Below are positions 45,010-55,805 of a stretch of DNA of 64,000 nt, in pieces. The position numbers were made by a program, and so were the translations under genes. The stretch covers positions 66,254,395-66,318,394 of the forward strand of contig CM043963.1 in NCBI GenBank assembly GCA_014529385.2, written 5' to 3'. The notes beneath the pieces were generated by a model. The model searched no databases, was not told where the DNA came from, and was given only the letters and a program-made list of their open reading frames with translations. How positions within the stretch are numbered: position 1 is the stretch's first letter; each line of letters begins with the position of its first letter. The stretch is from Adiantum capillus-veneris. Its lineage: Eukaryota; Streptophyta; Polypodiopsida; Polypodiales; Pteridaceae.

Positions 45010-46162
45010 AACCGGCCACCTTACCGTGTGAGTTGAGCCCAGAATGAAGAGATTATGAACCAAGTGAAAGACCTCTTGGAAAAGGGTCTTATCCAACCGA
45101 GTACTTCACCTTACTACTCTCTGGTGTTGTTGGTTTTGAAGAAAGATGGATCTTGGAGAATGTGCATTGATTATAGATCTCTCAATAAAATCACCATCAC
45201 GAACAGATCTTTGATTCCTAGGATCGATGATATTTTTGACCGATTACAGGGATCCTCGTGTTTCAGTAAGATCGATTTGAAGAGAGGATATCAAGATCCG
45301 AATCACGCCGGGAGATGTCTACAAGACAACTTTTCCGACGACCTTCGATTTATTTGATTTTTTGGTGATGCCTTTTTGCCTTACCAATGCTTCAGCGACC
45401 TTTAACCAAATGATGGACAGGATTTTCAGAGAGTACAGAATTTTTATCAGCACTTTCTTTCATGACATTATTGTCTTCTCCAAGGATGAGGTAGAACATA
45501 GAGAACAAGTCTTTAAGGCATTGAGAGATCACAAGTTGGTGATCAATGCAAAGAAAAGTAAGTTTTTCTTATCAGAGATGCACTTTTTGGGACACATCGT
45601 CTCAGCAGCAGGAGTGTAGATGGACCCGGCCAAGATTGAGACTATACGTGATTGGCCCAATTTGAAGAATGTCCATGAAGTTAGAAACTTCTTGGGCTCA
45701 TGTTCTTACTACCGGCGGTTCATTAGAAAGTTTGCAGAGGTTGCTTCCCCTTTGCATATTTTGACACAGAAAGGAGTCCCTTTCTTGTGGGTACCCACAG
45801 AGGTGACTGCCTTTCAGACATTGAAAGAGAAATTGACTACGGACCAGTTTTGACTTTGCCGGATTTGCAAAAGTCGTTCGAAGTATATTGTGATGCTTGT
45901 GGTCGTAGTCTGGGTGTGGTCTTAATGCAAGAATGCCATGTCATTGCCTATGAGAGGCGATTGGTTTCAAGGCCAAAATTGACAACACAGATATATGAGA
46001 AAGAGCTTTTGGCGGTTATCCATGCTCTTACTCAGTGGCGATATTACCTACTCGCAGCCGATTTTACGGTCTTCACAGATCACCAGAGTTTACGCTACTT
46101 CTTGTCACAAAAGCAGCTATCGGAAAAGCAGATGTGGTGGGCGAACATCTTGTCACAATTTC
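45010..46162 (+). pseudogene. RT and RNase H relic, interrupted at 46163
   Basis: [19 protein letters not shown] near 45140, a frameshift near 45295-45360, then MPFCLTNASATF. The catalytic box reads FFHD (45453-45464), so one catalytic Asp is replaced by His. Stops at 45617-45619 and 45851-45853. RNase H starts with EVYCDACGRSLG and continues through FTDHQSLRYF to ILSQF, where a foreign insert begins. Confidence 0.88.
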
Positions 46163-47160
46163 CATTAGGAAAGAAATGGACTCATTTTCGGGCCTTTCAA
46201 CTCTAGTGAGAGAATGCTCCTTAGCCAATAGGAACAAGGCTAATGTTACGTTGAAAAAACATTTTTTCTCATTTTGAAAATGTCCATGAAAACCATTTTG
46301 GTGAAATTGTCACTATCATCAGAAAAGTAAGGCGCTTGATAATGACAGCTGGCACAACCGCCGAACGCCTTTTTATGACCCATTGTTGCTATCCTATAAA
46401 GTGAAGTACTTGTACTTGTGCATCTCGCACAAGTATCAATCACCTTTTTATGAAGTACTTGCAATTTAAATTCGAACAGATTGTACTTGATAGTGATTGA
46501 TAGGTACTATTTAAGACTATGAAGGAGTCATAACCAAGTGAATAGGGACGCTTGAGGGGTCTCTGGGACCTCTATTCGCTTGGTTCTGACCTTATGAGCC
46601 CCTAAGATTAAGATATAGCACTTTTTAAGCCCACGGATGCATTCGGAACGTCCAAAAACCGTAGGATAGCTCTTTAAAAACACTGAAATCTGACGTCTCT
46701 AGCTCAAATTATAGCATTTTTAAGCCTAGGGCCTCATGAGGTCAGTACCAAGCGAATAGAGGCCCTTGAGGATCTTAAATAGTACCTATATCAATCACTA
46801 TCAAGTACAATCTGTTCGAATTTAAATTGCGAGTACTTCATAAGAAGGTGATTGATACTTGTGCCTCTATTTCGTCGCATTATTTTTGTATTTTAAAAAC
46901 AACTCTTATGTGTTTTCTCTCATCGCACATCACATCACTCATTAAGATTCACAGACATGGAATTTTGTGTACACTTAAGTTGGGATCTCGAAAAGCATTT
47001 TGTACGAGCATGCATTTAAGTGATTGAGAAAACTTTTACGTATGTACTATGAGAAATAGAATTCCAAAAAAAAACTTTTGCATTTTTCATAATTACCTCT
47101 CTCTATGCTGAGTTGGCATTTCTTACAGGGCCCAAAATTGAGTCCAAGTTTCTCCTAATG
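46163..47160. mobile_element. 998-bp foldback/TIR-type insertion in pol
   Basis: Ends are imperfect inverted repeats of ~32 bp: left CATTAGGAAAGAAATGGACT, right (reverse complement) CATTAGGAGAAACTTGGACT. The centre holds a palindrome with arms about 46425-46515 and 46775-46865 (GATAGTGATTGATA...TATCAATCACTATC). RNase H coding sequence stops at 46162 and resumes in frame at 47161, so the borders are exact and no target duplication is visible. No protein is encoded. The superfamily is unknown. Confidence 0.7.
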
Positions 47161-47445
47161 ACTTCCAGATTGTCCATATGCAAGGACAGAAGAACTTGGT
47201 GGCAGATGCTTTGTCTCGAAAGCTGTTTGTCTCGGCTATTTCCGCAATACATCATAGAATCTTTGAGAATATGGTCGATCAGTACGCCACAGATCCAGAT
47301 TTTGCAGATGTATTCGGTCGAATACATAGTGGGAAGATAATAGCTGGATATTCCATTCGAGATGTCTACTTGATGAAGAAAACGATGTTGTGCGTTACAT
47401 AGTTGTTGAGGAAAAAGGCTCTAACCGAATGCCATTGTGCACTAT
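47161..47445 (+). pseudogene. RNase H end and integrase linker
   Basis: Continues RNase H with FQIVHMQGQKNLVADALSR, then a spacer domain (YATDPDFADVFGRI) leading to the integrase finger. Interrupted again at about 47446. Confidence 0.82.
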
Positions 47446-47643
47446 TTATGAGCATTATGAGAAAGTTGGACTCAATTTTGGGCCCTATAAGAAACGCCAA
47501 CTCAGCATAGAGAGAGGTAATCCTGAAAAATACAAAAAGTAGTGTTTTGGAATTCTATTTCTCATCGTACATACGTAAAAGTTTGCTCGATCACTTAAAT
47601 GCATGCTCGTACAAAATGCTTTTCGAGAGCCCAACTTAAGTGT
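47446..47643. mobile_element. Half copy of the foldback-type element, inverted
   Basis: About 195 bp match the right part of 46163-47160 in opposite orientation (from the TIR-like GAAAGTTGGACTCAATTTTG to CCAACTTAAGTGTGTAC). It replaces part of the integrase zinc finger coding region. The other end is missing. Confidence 0.75.
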
Positions 47644-48864
47644 GTACCACCTTGAAATGTGTGGAGAGATACTTCTTTTGGCCGAGACTCAAGGACGTGG
47701 ACGATTTTGTAAGCAGATGCTTGGTATGCCAGAAGGTCAAGTTTGACAGATATAAAGCACAAGGATTGTTACATCCTTTACCCATTCCCACCCGCCCCTT
47801 GGAAAGTATTGCTATGGATTTCATTTTTGATCTCTTGAAGACACAAAGTGGGCACAATGGTATATGGACTGTTATTGACAGATTTAGCAAGCAAGTTCAT
47901 TTCATTCCAGTGAAGAAAACAGTCAAGCCGGATCACTTAGCAAGACTATTCATTGCCCACATATTCAGATTACATGGCATGCCTGAGACAATTGTCTCCG
48001 ACAGAGATCCCCGATTCACGAGTTTGTTTTGGAAGGCTATTTGGGAGAACATTGGTACAAGGTTGCAATCATCGTCATCTTTCCACCCGCAAACAGATGG
48101 GCAATCTGAGATTGCAAATTGAGTCATACTTGGTTTATTGAAGTCTTATATTTCGGATCAGAAGACTCAATGGGAAAGGTTTTTACCTTTGGTGGAATTT
48201 TCCTACAATAACACGATTCACTCTTCGACGGGGAAGGTGCCATTTGAGATTATTCAAGGTGCTACGAAGGTTCCACCCTTCTTAAGCATGAAAGATAAGA
48301 TTTTTGAAGCCGACCAGTAGACGAGGGACTTGGACACTGCTTTTGCCAAAGTCCGGGAAGCTTTAGAGAAATCTCAGGAAAGACACAAAAAGGCAGCAGA
48401 TCGACACCGTCGCATTTTGAAATTAAAGGAGAACGATTGGGTGCTCTTACGTTTTGAGAAGGCACATCTGAGAAAGAAAAAGGGAAAGGAGCGGCTTTTT
48501 CCAAAGCTTAGCATGAGATGCTATGGACCTTTCCAGATAAAAGAAAAGATAAATGATGTCTCCTTTAGACTGAAGCTGCTCGATACTTGGAGAATTCACA
48601 ATGCTTTTCATGTGAGTCTCTTGAAGCCTTTTAAAGGCGATGTGCCCGATGGGGAGCCAGATGAGCAACCCGAAGTGGAGGAAAGCGAGGAAATACTCGT
48701 TCCAAAACAGATATCGGCACATAAAAATAGAAAGATAAAAGGTAAAGTGATAAGGCGGTTCTTGATTACTATCCCGCATTGGATGTGAAGTGGATGGAAG
48801 AGGAGGACCTGGCAGATACTCCTCAGATTGTGAACCTTTACCTTGAAGCATTCGGTTTAGCATA
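47640..48864 (+). pseudogene. Integrase and chromodomain relic
   Basis: Finger cysteines in SRCLVCQK, core triad in AMDFIFD, VSDRDPRF and GQSEIAN, then VEFSYNNTIHSSTGK and RCYGPFQI. A chromodomain-like C-terminus (EEILVPKQI, then IRRFLI) shifts frame near 48770 and ends VKWMEEEDLADTPQ at ~48820. The stop at 48121-48123 and one at 48318-48320 break the frame. The first His pair of the finger is lost to the insertion. Confidence 0.88.
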
Positions 48865-49460
48865 GTCTACTTCGATAGAACCCCGATTTCAGCATGGGTG
48901 AATCTAGTGCAGCGGGTATGCACAATAGGGGAGTCACTCCACTCCTTTGTCGATAGACTGCTCTGATACTTTGATTTGATATAAAGTCACTGATGTCCCT
49001 TTGGGTTTCACAGATACTGCTGAGCTGACAGTATTCTACTGTATGACTTTATGAACTGGAATTCCCGATAATGAAAATGATATTGATTGATTTGTACTTG
49101 ACTTGTTTGAGTGCAGGAACTGAAAGACGAAATGACTGCAGCATTTCGGTCTCATGAATCTCTATAGATAAGATTGCAATATGGATGGTTAATCGGGCAT
49201 CTGTAAAGTCCCGACTTGATCTAGATGTGATTGCTAAATACATTGTCGATTAATCATGGTCTGAGATTTGGAATGATATTTGAATTTGATTTGTCCTTCG
49301 ATGTCTTGTGATGTCAAGTGATGTCCTGTGATGTCACTGTCGATTGGTACATGTGCTAGATGTGTTGTTCCTAGTGCGTCAGTACTAACAGTCAGTGTCT
49401 GATAAGACAGTTTATAGCCTCTATCTGCTTTGCAGGCATAATCGAGGGCAATTACAGTGC
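48865..49460 (+). other. 3' noncoding region of the decayed chromovirus
   Basis: No coding motif. Similar to 56850-57104 in the related element (GGTCTGAGATTTGGAATG in both). A short run of GATGTCNTGTGATGTCA-type repeats lies at 49298-49340. Confidence 0.6.
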
Positions 49461-49476
49461 TTTCAAGAGGGGGGTA
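49461..49476 (+). other. Polypurine tract
   Basis: TTTCAAGAGGGGGGTA directly before the 3' LTR. The same tract precedes the LTR at 57121. Confidence 0.85.
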
Positions 49477-50054
49477 TGTCACAAACTGGTGACTTGGCAT
49501 GTCCGGACACACTCAGTAGGGTACAGGCCCGACTTGTACACGTGGCAGATAGTACGGCAACTCTGCATTTTTCGACGTGATTCCCGTTGAGACATGCTGA
49601 CGTGGCACCCGTATGGAATTTCCATGATTTGCGGCACAAAAAGCGGGCAGCTGTACGGAAGTGTTGCTTTTGTGCTACTGAAAATCCTACGCTGGCTGAT
49701 TTGAGAATCTTTTGGATTAATTGCTTTATTTTTACAAGCTTTCAAAGTTGACAGGTTTTAAGGCTTTGCTTTGGGGCATCCCTTGTAACCTATAGATAAG
49801 TGGACAGGGGCTTCACTTCTCACAGCATCTGGACGCAAAGTGTGAGAGTGAGAACCCTCCCACTCTCTTGTACTTTGAACACAGATTAATACAAAAAGAA
49901 ATATCAAAAGGGGCGCCAGTCTTTGGGGCCAATATCTCTAGGCACGGAACTCGGCCGGGCCGTGTCGAATCAAGTGTGAATTGTGTACTGTTTTGAAGTG
50001 AATCTCTGATGTGTCGCGGTAGAATCTTGACTTGGGGTGTCCAAGTTTGTTACA
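49477..50054 (+). repeat. 3' LTR (578 bp) of the decayed chromovirus
   Basis: TGTCACAAACTGG...TTTGTTACA, followed by the ATAAC target copy. It has an extra ~57 bp near its end compared with the 5' LTR, and this extra end matches the LTRs at 52120-52181 and 57635-57691. Confidence 0.92.
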
Positions 50055-50995
50055 ATAACCTTGGTTTTGCCAAGGTTGACAGACAAACCACTATCATGAA
50101 CAAACATGTGCAATGCATCCAAAGGACGTTGCATCCCCTCTAGAATGTCAGAAATCAACACAATATCATCAGCATATAACAATAGTGGAATACATGTCCC
50201 TGCCAATTGAACACTTCATCCACATACATACCAAATAGTGTAGGAGATAGTGGGCAACCCTGTTTCACCCCGATAGTGGAGTGAACTAAAGTAGATAGCC
50301 ACTTTGACATGCGTACATGTCTCACTTCTGACCTGTATAGTGCCATGATCCCCCAAATCAGCTCTATAGGAAATCCCATCTCCTGCAGCCTGCGCATCAA
50401 TCTAGCTCTAGGTACTGTGTCAAATGCTTTGCAAAAGTCCACAAAGCTACAATAAATCCGTGCCTTGCCCTCCTTAATAATGGCTCTGAGTGTCAAGATG
50501 TGATCAAGAGTAGAAAAACCTCTCTTGAACCCTACCTGCCCTACGGCTCGTACACCCTCCCACTCTTCCCATCTACTCAGTTGGGCTGCTGCTCAAGAAT
50601 AGATGCGTACAACTGTGCCAGTGTGTGTCCAATCATGATAGTGTGATAGTTCCCATGCTCCATAGGGTCTCTTGACTTGAAGATAGGCACAATAGTGGAT
50701 AAGCTCCAAGTATCAGGCAAGTCCTCACACATGGCACGGTTGTCTCCCACCACGTAACGTTACTCATACATTCTCTCTCCAAAAGTCTTTTCAAGTCTAG
50801 AAGGTGGTGAAATTTTGTTTTTTTCCACGTTTTCAAGCGCAAGGTCTTGCATGCTACATAGCCATGATTGTCAGCTCAACATAGCAAGCGCATTACTAAC
50901 ATCTACTTCATATCTTCAATTATTAGCTCCACACACCCTACATGATATGTTTGTTTTGGTCCCATATATCATATTTGACCTTGAGGATGATAATG

Positions 50996-51091
<96 letters not shown>

Positions 51092-51593
51092 TTAAATACT
51101 ATGCTACCACCATCATGATCATATGCTCTCCCGGTCCTCATCCTATCAATGGCCTTCTTAACCATCTCAGTGGTGAAAAAAGCACGTGTGCGAACATGAC
51201 TCAGGGGAGTCGGGAAGAGGTGGTTTTCCAGGCATTGTGTACAAGGATGATGCATACTAGCCCCAAGACTTTGTAGAAGTGATGGCAAGAGGAGTGCAGT
51301 GCTCATGGAAGAGTCTCCATGCCTCACCTGAGTCGTGACTCAAGAATAGCTGATATAGATCCTACTCTAATCGTGCAAGAAATGCCTCTTCTTCCGCCAC
51401 ATTGGGCGTCGGAAGGCAACATGTGATTGTATGATGTCTCCCAAAAGTACCTCTCTCTAGAGTCTGGCCCTCATCTCGCAGCACTCCTCATCACACCAGC
51501 CGTTCTGGGGCATGCTCCTGCTCAGGCTGTCTGTGTGGGTATGTCTCTGCTATTGCATCATGCAATGTGTGTGTCACTATAGAAGTGAGCTCC
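50055..51593 (-). pseudogene. LINE ORF2 reverse transcriptase part
   Basis: Read downward from 51593: a linker (near 51500 an NGWCDEECC-like stretch), the pre-RT (EMVKKAIDRMRTGRAYDHDG), a CT microsatellite, then RT. RT shows FVDFCKAFDTVPRARL and GVKQGCPLSPTLF (50155-50496) and, after a frameshift, LLLYADDIVLIS with the catalytic YADD intact (about 50170). The sequence then runs into GLSVNLGKTK and is cut at 50055 by the inserted LTR element. L1-like RT motifs are clear, and the frame is broken. Confidence 0.9.
50999..51088. repeat. (CT)n microsatellite, ~90 bp, inside LINE coding sequence
   Basis: An uninterrupted CT tract between pre-RT and RT of the LINE relic. Confidence 0.97.
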
Positions 51594-52181
51594 TGTCACA
51601 AAATGGTGGCGTGGCAATGCAACCCGGACACACACACGACAAACTGATGACATGGCTGACTATATGAAAATCCTTGATTTTGCGCTGACAGTTGATGTGG
51701 CAGTACTGTACGGATTTCCGAGTTTTGCACTGACATGCTGATGTGGCAGATTTTACAGATTTCCGTGTTTCACACTGGCTGCTGACGTGGCAGGGCTGTA
51801 CGAAATTCTGTAATTTGTGCTGGCTACTTTTTGCCAGTTTTTAAGGACTAGTTGCTTTTGGAACTTTCACTTTTGAGTTTAAGTGATTTTGGGGCCCTAC
51901 TTTTGGGCATCCCTTGTAAGAATAAAAGAGCCCTAAGGGCCTCAAGCTTCAGAGCATTTGGACGCAGAGTCTGAGAGCGGAGGACCCTGCGAGAGTTGTA
52001 CTTTGCTCAAAGATTAATATAAAAGAAATACCGAAAGAGGCGTCAGTCTTTGGGGTCAATCTCTCTTGGCACGGAACTATGTCAGGCCGTGTCGATTCTC
52101 TTTTGATTTGTGAAGTGTATTGAAGTGAATCTCTGTTGTGTCGCGATAGAATCTTGACTTGGGATGTCCATGTTTGTTACA
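51594..52181 (+). repeat. 5' LTR (588 bp) with ~46-bp internal tandem units
   Basis: TGTCACAAAATGG...TTTGTTACA. About 51640-51835 consists of four to five degenerate ~45-48 bp units, each with a TGA-GTGGCA-type motif followed by a GGATTTCCG-like block. The fullest motif, TGACGTGGCA, is at 51783-51792. Confidence 0.88.
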
Positions 52182-52182
52182 G

Positions 52183-52194
52183 TGGTATCAAAGC
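52183..52194 (+). other. Primer binding site, initiator tRNA-Met type (one mismatch)
   Basis: TGGTATCAAAGC, one difference from TGGTATCAGAGC, one base after the LTR. Confidence 0.85.
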
Positions 52195-52656
52195 ATCAGG
52201 CGTGTGCTTCTCTCAAAGCATACCGATCCTACTAAAGAGCAGACAGATCACTTGGGAACAATTCTGGAATCTCCGTGTCCCTACCCCAGACTTATTAGCC
52301 ACTCTCACCCTTACTTCATCGCGCATCAGGCGCGCTCCCGTCTTCATTGTCTTACAGGGCATAAAGCCATTAAGAATCCCAGATTACACATGGGCTCTTG
52401 TAAAGAATCTGATGGAGATGACACCTCTCAGTGGGAAGGTAAAGAAAAGTTAAAAATCTCGCACGGGAACTGAAGAAAAGAATGAAGATTTAGGCGAAAT
52501 AATTTGTGGTAAAGTTTGCCACAGCAAAATACAAGCGTCCATTGCATGTTGACATGGGTATGAAAAGATTGATCAACTATCCCAAAAACCCAAGAATTGC
52601 AAAAACACCTGAAAAATTACCCGATTGGTGAGATTCACTCGAGATGGCACGAGGCC
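52195..52656 (+). pseudogene. gag-leader-like remnant
   Basis: A short stretch with PTKEQTDHLG parallels the gag start of the related element (MDSNKEQSTLL). The rest has no recognisable domain. Interrupted by the hAT element at 52665. Confidence 0.45.
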
Positions 52657-52686
52657 ATTGAGTCCATAGTTACATTGGACGACGGG

Positions 52687-52765
52687 TCAAGGTCGGGAAC
52701 GGGGACGGGGACAGGGACGGGGACAGGGACGGGGACAGGACGGCAAAAGTCAAGAAACAGGGACG
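52687..52765. repeat. GGGACR subterminal repeat of the hAT element
   Basis: Tandem GGGACG/GGGACA hexamers (about eight units) just inside the left end. Similar but dispersed GGGAC motifs occur near the right end. Confidence 0.85.
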
Positions 52766-53047
52766 GGGTCGGAATAGCAAAAAAAAACAGAGTTTTTTTT
52801 TGCATTTTTTTACGTACACACATGCCACACAAATAGTGCATCACTTTGACCACAAATTTACACTAAATAGACCAAAGAGCATGAGTCATATAGGCGCAAA
52901 TGTGCTAATAAAACATCTATGGATACAAAATGAAAAGTGCATGCCACAAGGGCTCAAAATGGACAAGCCTCAAGGATAACAAAAAGTACAAAGGGCTAGG
53001 TAGACTCTAGAGGAGTAGACTCTAGACTCTAGAGTGATCAATGATCA

Positions 53048-55276
53048 TCAAACTCCAAAAGTGCTTGCCTGCTGAATCTCCATATCATCGTCGTAGTCGA
53101 GGTCGTCAGTGACATATGAGGCCTCACGAGGCTCACACTCAGGCTCGCAGTCCTCCTCTAGCTCCTCCAAAAGTGTCTCGGCCATAGATGGATTCTCTTG
53201 TGCCATCTCCCTCTCAGCGAAGGGATCTGCCTTGTGTGTGACGCTCTTGGAAAGCATGCGCAAGTTAGCGCTCACAAACACCAAATCATTGGCCCTCTAG
53301 GCCACAATGCGATTCCTCTTCTTAGAGGCAATGTGGTTGTACACACTCCATAGTTTCTCCGAGCAACTAGTGATACATGATTGGCTAAGGACACGAACAG
53401 CCAAGTGCTACAAATGTGGGCCATCTCCTCCATAGTCCTCCCACCATAAAACCGAGCCAATCTTGTTGCGATCAACCTGTGCATCTACACATCCATAGGA
53501 GCCCTTCTTTTGCTTGTAGTTGAGTAGCTCATCTCTAACCTTGCGCCTAATATCACTGCTAAGCTCAAGGCGCTTTAATGCAAGCCGCCATCCTTTACTC
53601 ACCTCCTTGTCGGTCTCTTGATGCCTTCCCTGAAACTCCGGGCCAAGCACATAAGCTGCCGCATGAAGTGGAGAGTAGTATCCATTCCACCTTAGCTCAC
53701 ACAAGCCACAAATCTCCGCATACTGAATAGGGTCAAGCACAAGCTTCTCAAGTGTCTCTATCATCCGATCCATGGCTTCGTAGACTTTGCCGGTGCATGG
53801 CTACAAGCTATCCACAACTCGAAGTAGGTGTAAAATAGGCTTGACCATGGCATCAAGAGTGTTCACCTCCTCCTACCAAGCGGCGTCGTTGGCCCATTCT
53901 CGGCATTTCAATCCCGTTGTTGATGTAGACTCCGACATGGCTTGGAACTCATCACTGAGAAAGAGGCCCCTTAAGACTCTGCCACATGTAGACAAGTGGC
54001 CTAGCATAAGCGAATTGAATGCAAATCTTGTCTCTGAATATTTGAGCAAGGACAAGTGGCTCCTCTTTGAGAACTCATGGCGCACTTTTTGATGGTTGAG
54101 CACAAAGGAGACAATTTGGTTGGCGTCACTAATGGAGGGTGAAATATTGACAAGCTCCCTATGTCCTTGAGGAGGTTGTTGAGGCAATGCGCCATGCAAA
54201 ATGTGACATGGATAGTGGGATGCATGCCCTCAATGATAGCCTCGACTGCCCTATTTGACGCCTCTCCATCTGCAACCATACAAAGGACATTCTCCGGGTC
54301 AATGATCTCTATGGTTCTTGTCCACTCCGCAGCAAGCATCTCCGCGGCCTTGCAACTATTGGATGCATCATGTGACTCTACAAAGTACATCTCACTCCGA
54401 GAGTAGGACACCACTCCGTGGATGGACCGCTTGCGCATGTCTTTCCATCCATCTACAAAGAGAGAGACGCCATTGGTCTCCCACAAATCCTTTGTTGCTT
54501 GGGTTGCTTGCTCCACGGCAAGCTTCTCTTTGTTAAGGAGGGTGGTGTGAAGTCTCTCCGATGAAGGTGGCACATAAGAGGGGCCATATTCCCCTATTTT
54601 CGTAACCATGATTCGAAAGTATGGAGACCTATCCACACAAAAAAGAGCATGTTGTGTTAGTATGGAGAGTCCGAGACCCCATAATGAAATACAAAATGGG
54701 AGATTGCAATGTGCATATGCCATAAGTCACAATGGAAACTCATCGCGAAGCATGGAAGGTAATGTGGTCGTGGAAGAAGAATCGGACAACCGACCTATGC
54801 ACCTCTTCGTTCAATTTAGAATTCCAATTTTTGTTGAGGGTGCTTTGGCGATGCGCAATGGAAGCCCCCGATGTAGATGCATTTGTCTTGAACGCTTGAG
54901 AGGTGGAGCCAAGGTTGGCTTGCCTTTGCTCTCGTGGTGTCGTCGTGGCGGAGGGATCAACGGCAACAAAACGGCCCCTCTTGGCCACTTCCGCAGCATC
55001 ATACACTGCAAGCTTCTCAAGAAGCTCCAACCTCTTCTCGGGAGTAATGCGTGGGCAAAACTTCACCTCGTGATCGGGTTCATGAAGAAGATGGGATCGC
55101 ACTTTGTTTGCACCACCGATTCTCTTGTACGAGCATAGCTTGCATGTCCATGGTCTTGCACCGCCACCTTGACCATGCGCGGTGGAGTCGACTTCATCCC
55201 ACCACGACCATGTTTGCATGGTGGGCCTCCTTTGAGAAGAGCCAGCTTGAGAAGTGGAGTTAGCTTGAGATGACAC
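53048..55276 (-). pseudogene. hAT transposase, lightly damaged
   Basis: From ATG 55276: a BED zinc finger (WTCKLCSYKRIGGANKVRSH), then a BED-to-core linker. A ~100-nt likely intron follows (about 54630-54735, with an AG before RSPYF). The catalytic/DUF659-like region comes next (SLFVDGWKDMRKRSIHG, VADGEASNRAVE, FCMAHCLNNLLKDIG). Then RWNGYYSPLHAAAYVLGPEF and a C-terminal hAT dimerisation domain (SCSEKLWSVYNHIASKKRNR) with an acidic tail ending at 53048. A few stops (near 53870, 53407 and 53297) and at least one frame change separate the parts. Some may be introns rather than damage. Role in the family: nuclear transposase binding the element ends. Confidence 0.87.
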
Positions 55277-55805
55277 GATGGTGGAGAGAGAGTAAGGAGA
55301 GCTTGTGGGGAGAAAGAGTAGAGGAGAGCTTCAAAGTTGAGAGGGTAGATGAGGGAGAGAGTGGGTAGAGAGGAGACTCAAGAGTAGAGAAGGGAGTGGG
55401 TAGAGAGGAGACTCAAAGGTAGAGCTCCGAGCCTCGAGGTGAGGGTAGACCGTAGACTCTAGAGGCAAAGCCGCAAAGTGCCGAAGGTAGACCATAGAGA
55501 GGAGAGGCTTGAGCCTTGAGCAATTGCCAATGAGAGCTTGAGCCTTGAGAGACCCAAAGGGTGGCTTTTATAGCCTCCTGCAAAAAAGAGTCGTTGGGCT
55601 GCCAGCAGACCGTTTGAAACGGCTCCTAATTTGAATTTTTAAAATAACTTCGTTGGCTGTCGGCTGTTTTTTGTCTGTCCCGAGACGCCTGCATGTGTTC
55701 CCGCCTGGCATGCACCCAGTCGTCAAGCCCCGTTCCCATCCCGGTTACGACCATTCCCCTCCCCTAAGCCCTGTCCCCTCCGTCCCCTATAGCTATGATT
55801 GAGTC

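Larger units (their letters stand above)
42144..50054 (+). mobile_element. Decayed Ty3/gypsy chromovirus inserted in the LINE
   Basis: 7911 bp with LTRs at 42144-42664 and 49477-50054, iMet primer site, gag, protease, RT, RNase H, integrase and chromodomain on the + strand, and a purine tract. The target duplication is ATAAC on both sides. Pol is related in sequence to the young chromovirus at 20-30 kb but carries many stops, a mutated RT active site and two insertions. The LTR family is shared with the element at 51594-57691. Confidence 0.94.
52665..55797 (-). mobile_element. hAT DNA transposon, 3133 bp, with 8-bp target duplication
   Basis: ATTGAGTC is found on both sides (52657-52664 and 55798-55805), the 8-bp duplication typical of hAT. 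Ends are imperfect inverted repeats: left CATAGTTACATTGGACGACG, right reverse complement CATAGCTATAGGGGACGGAG (about 16 of 22 match). GGGAC-rich subterminal repeats lie inside both ends (52690-52760 and about 55670-55790), as expected for transposase binding arrays. A - strand transposase relic fills the centre. Confidence 0.93.
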
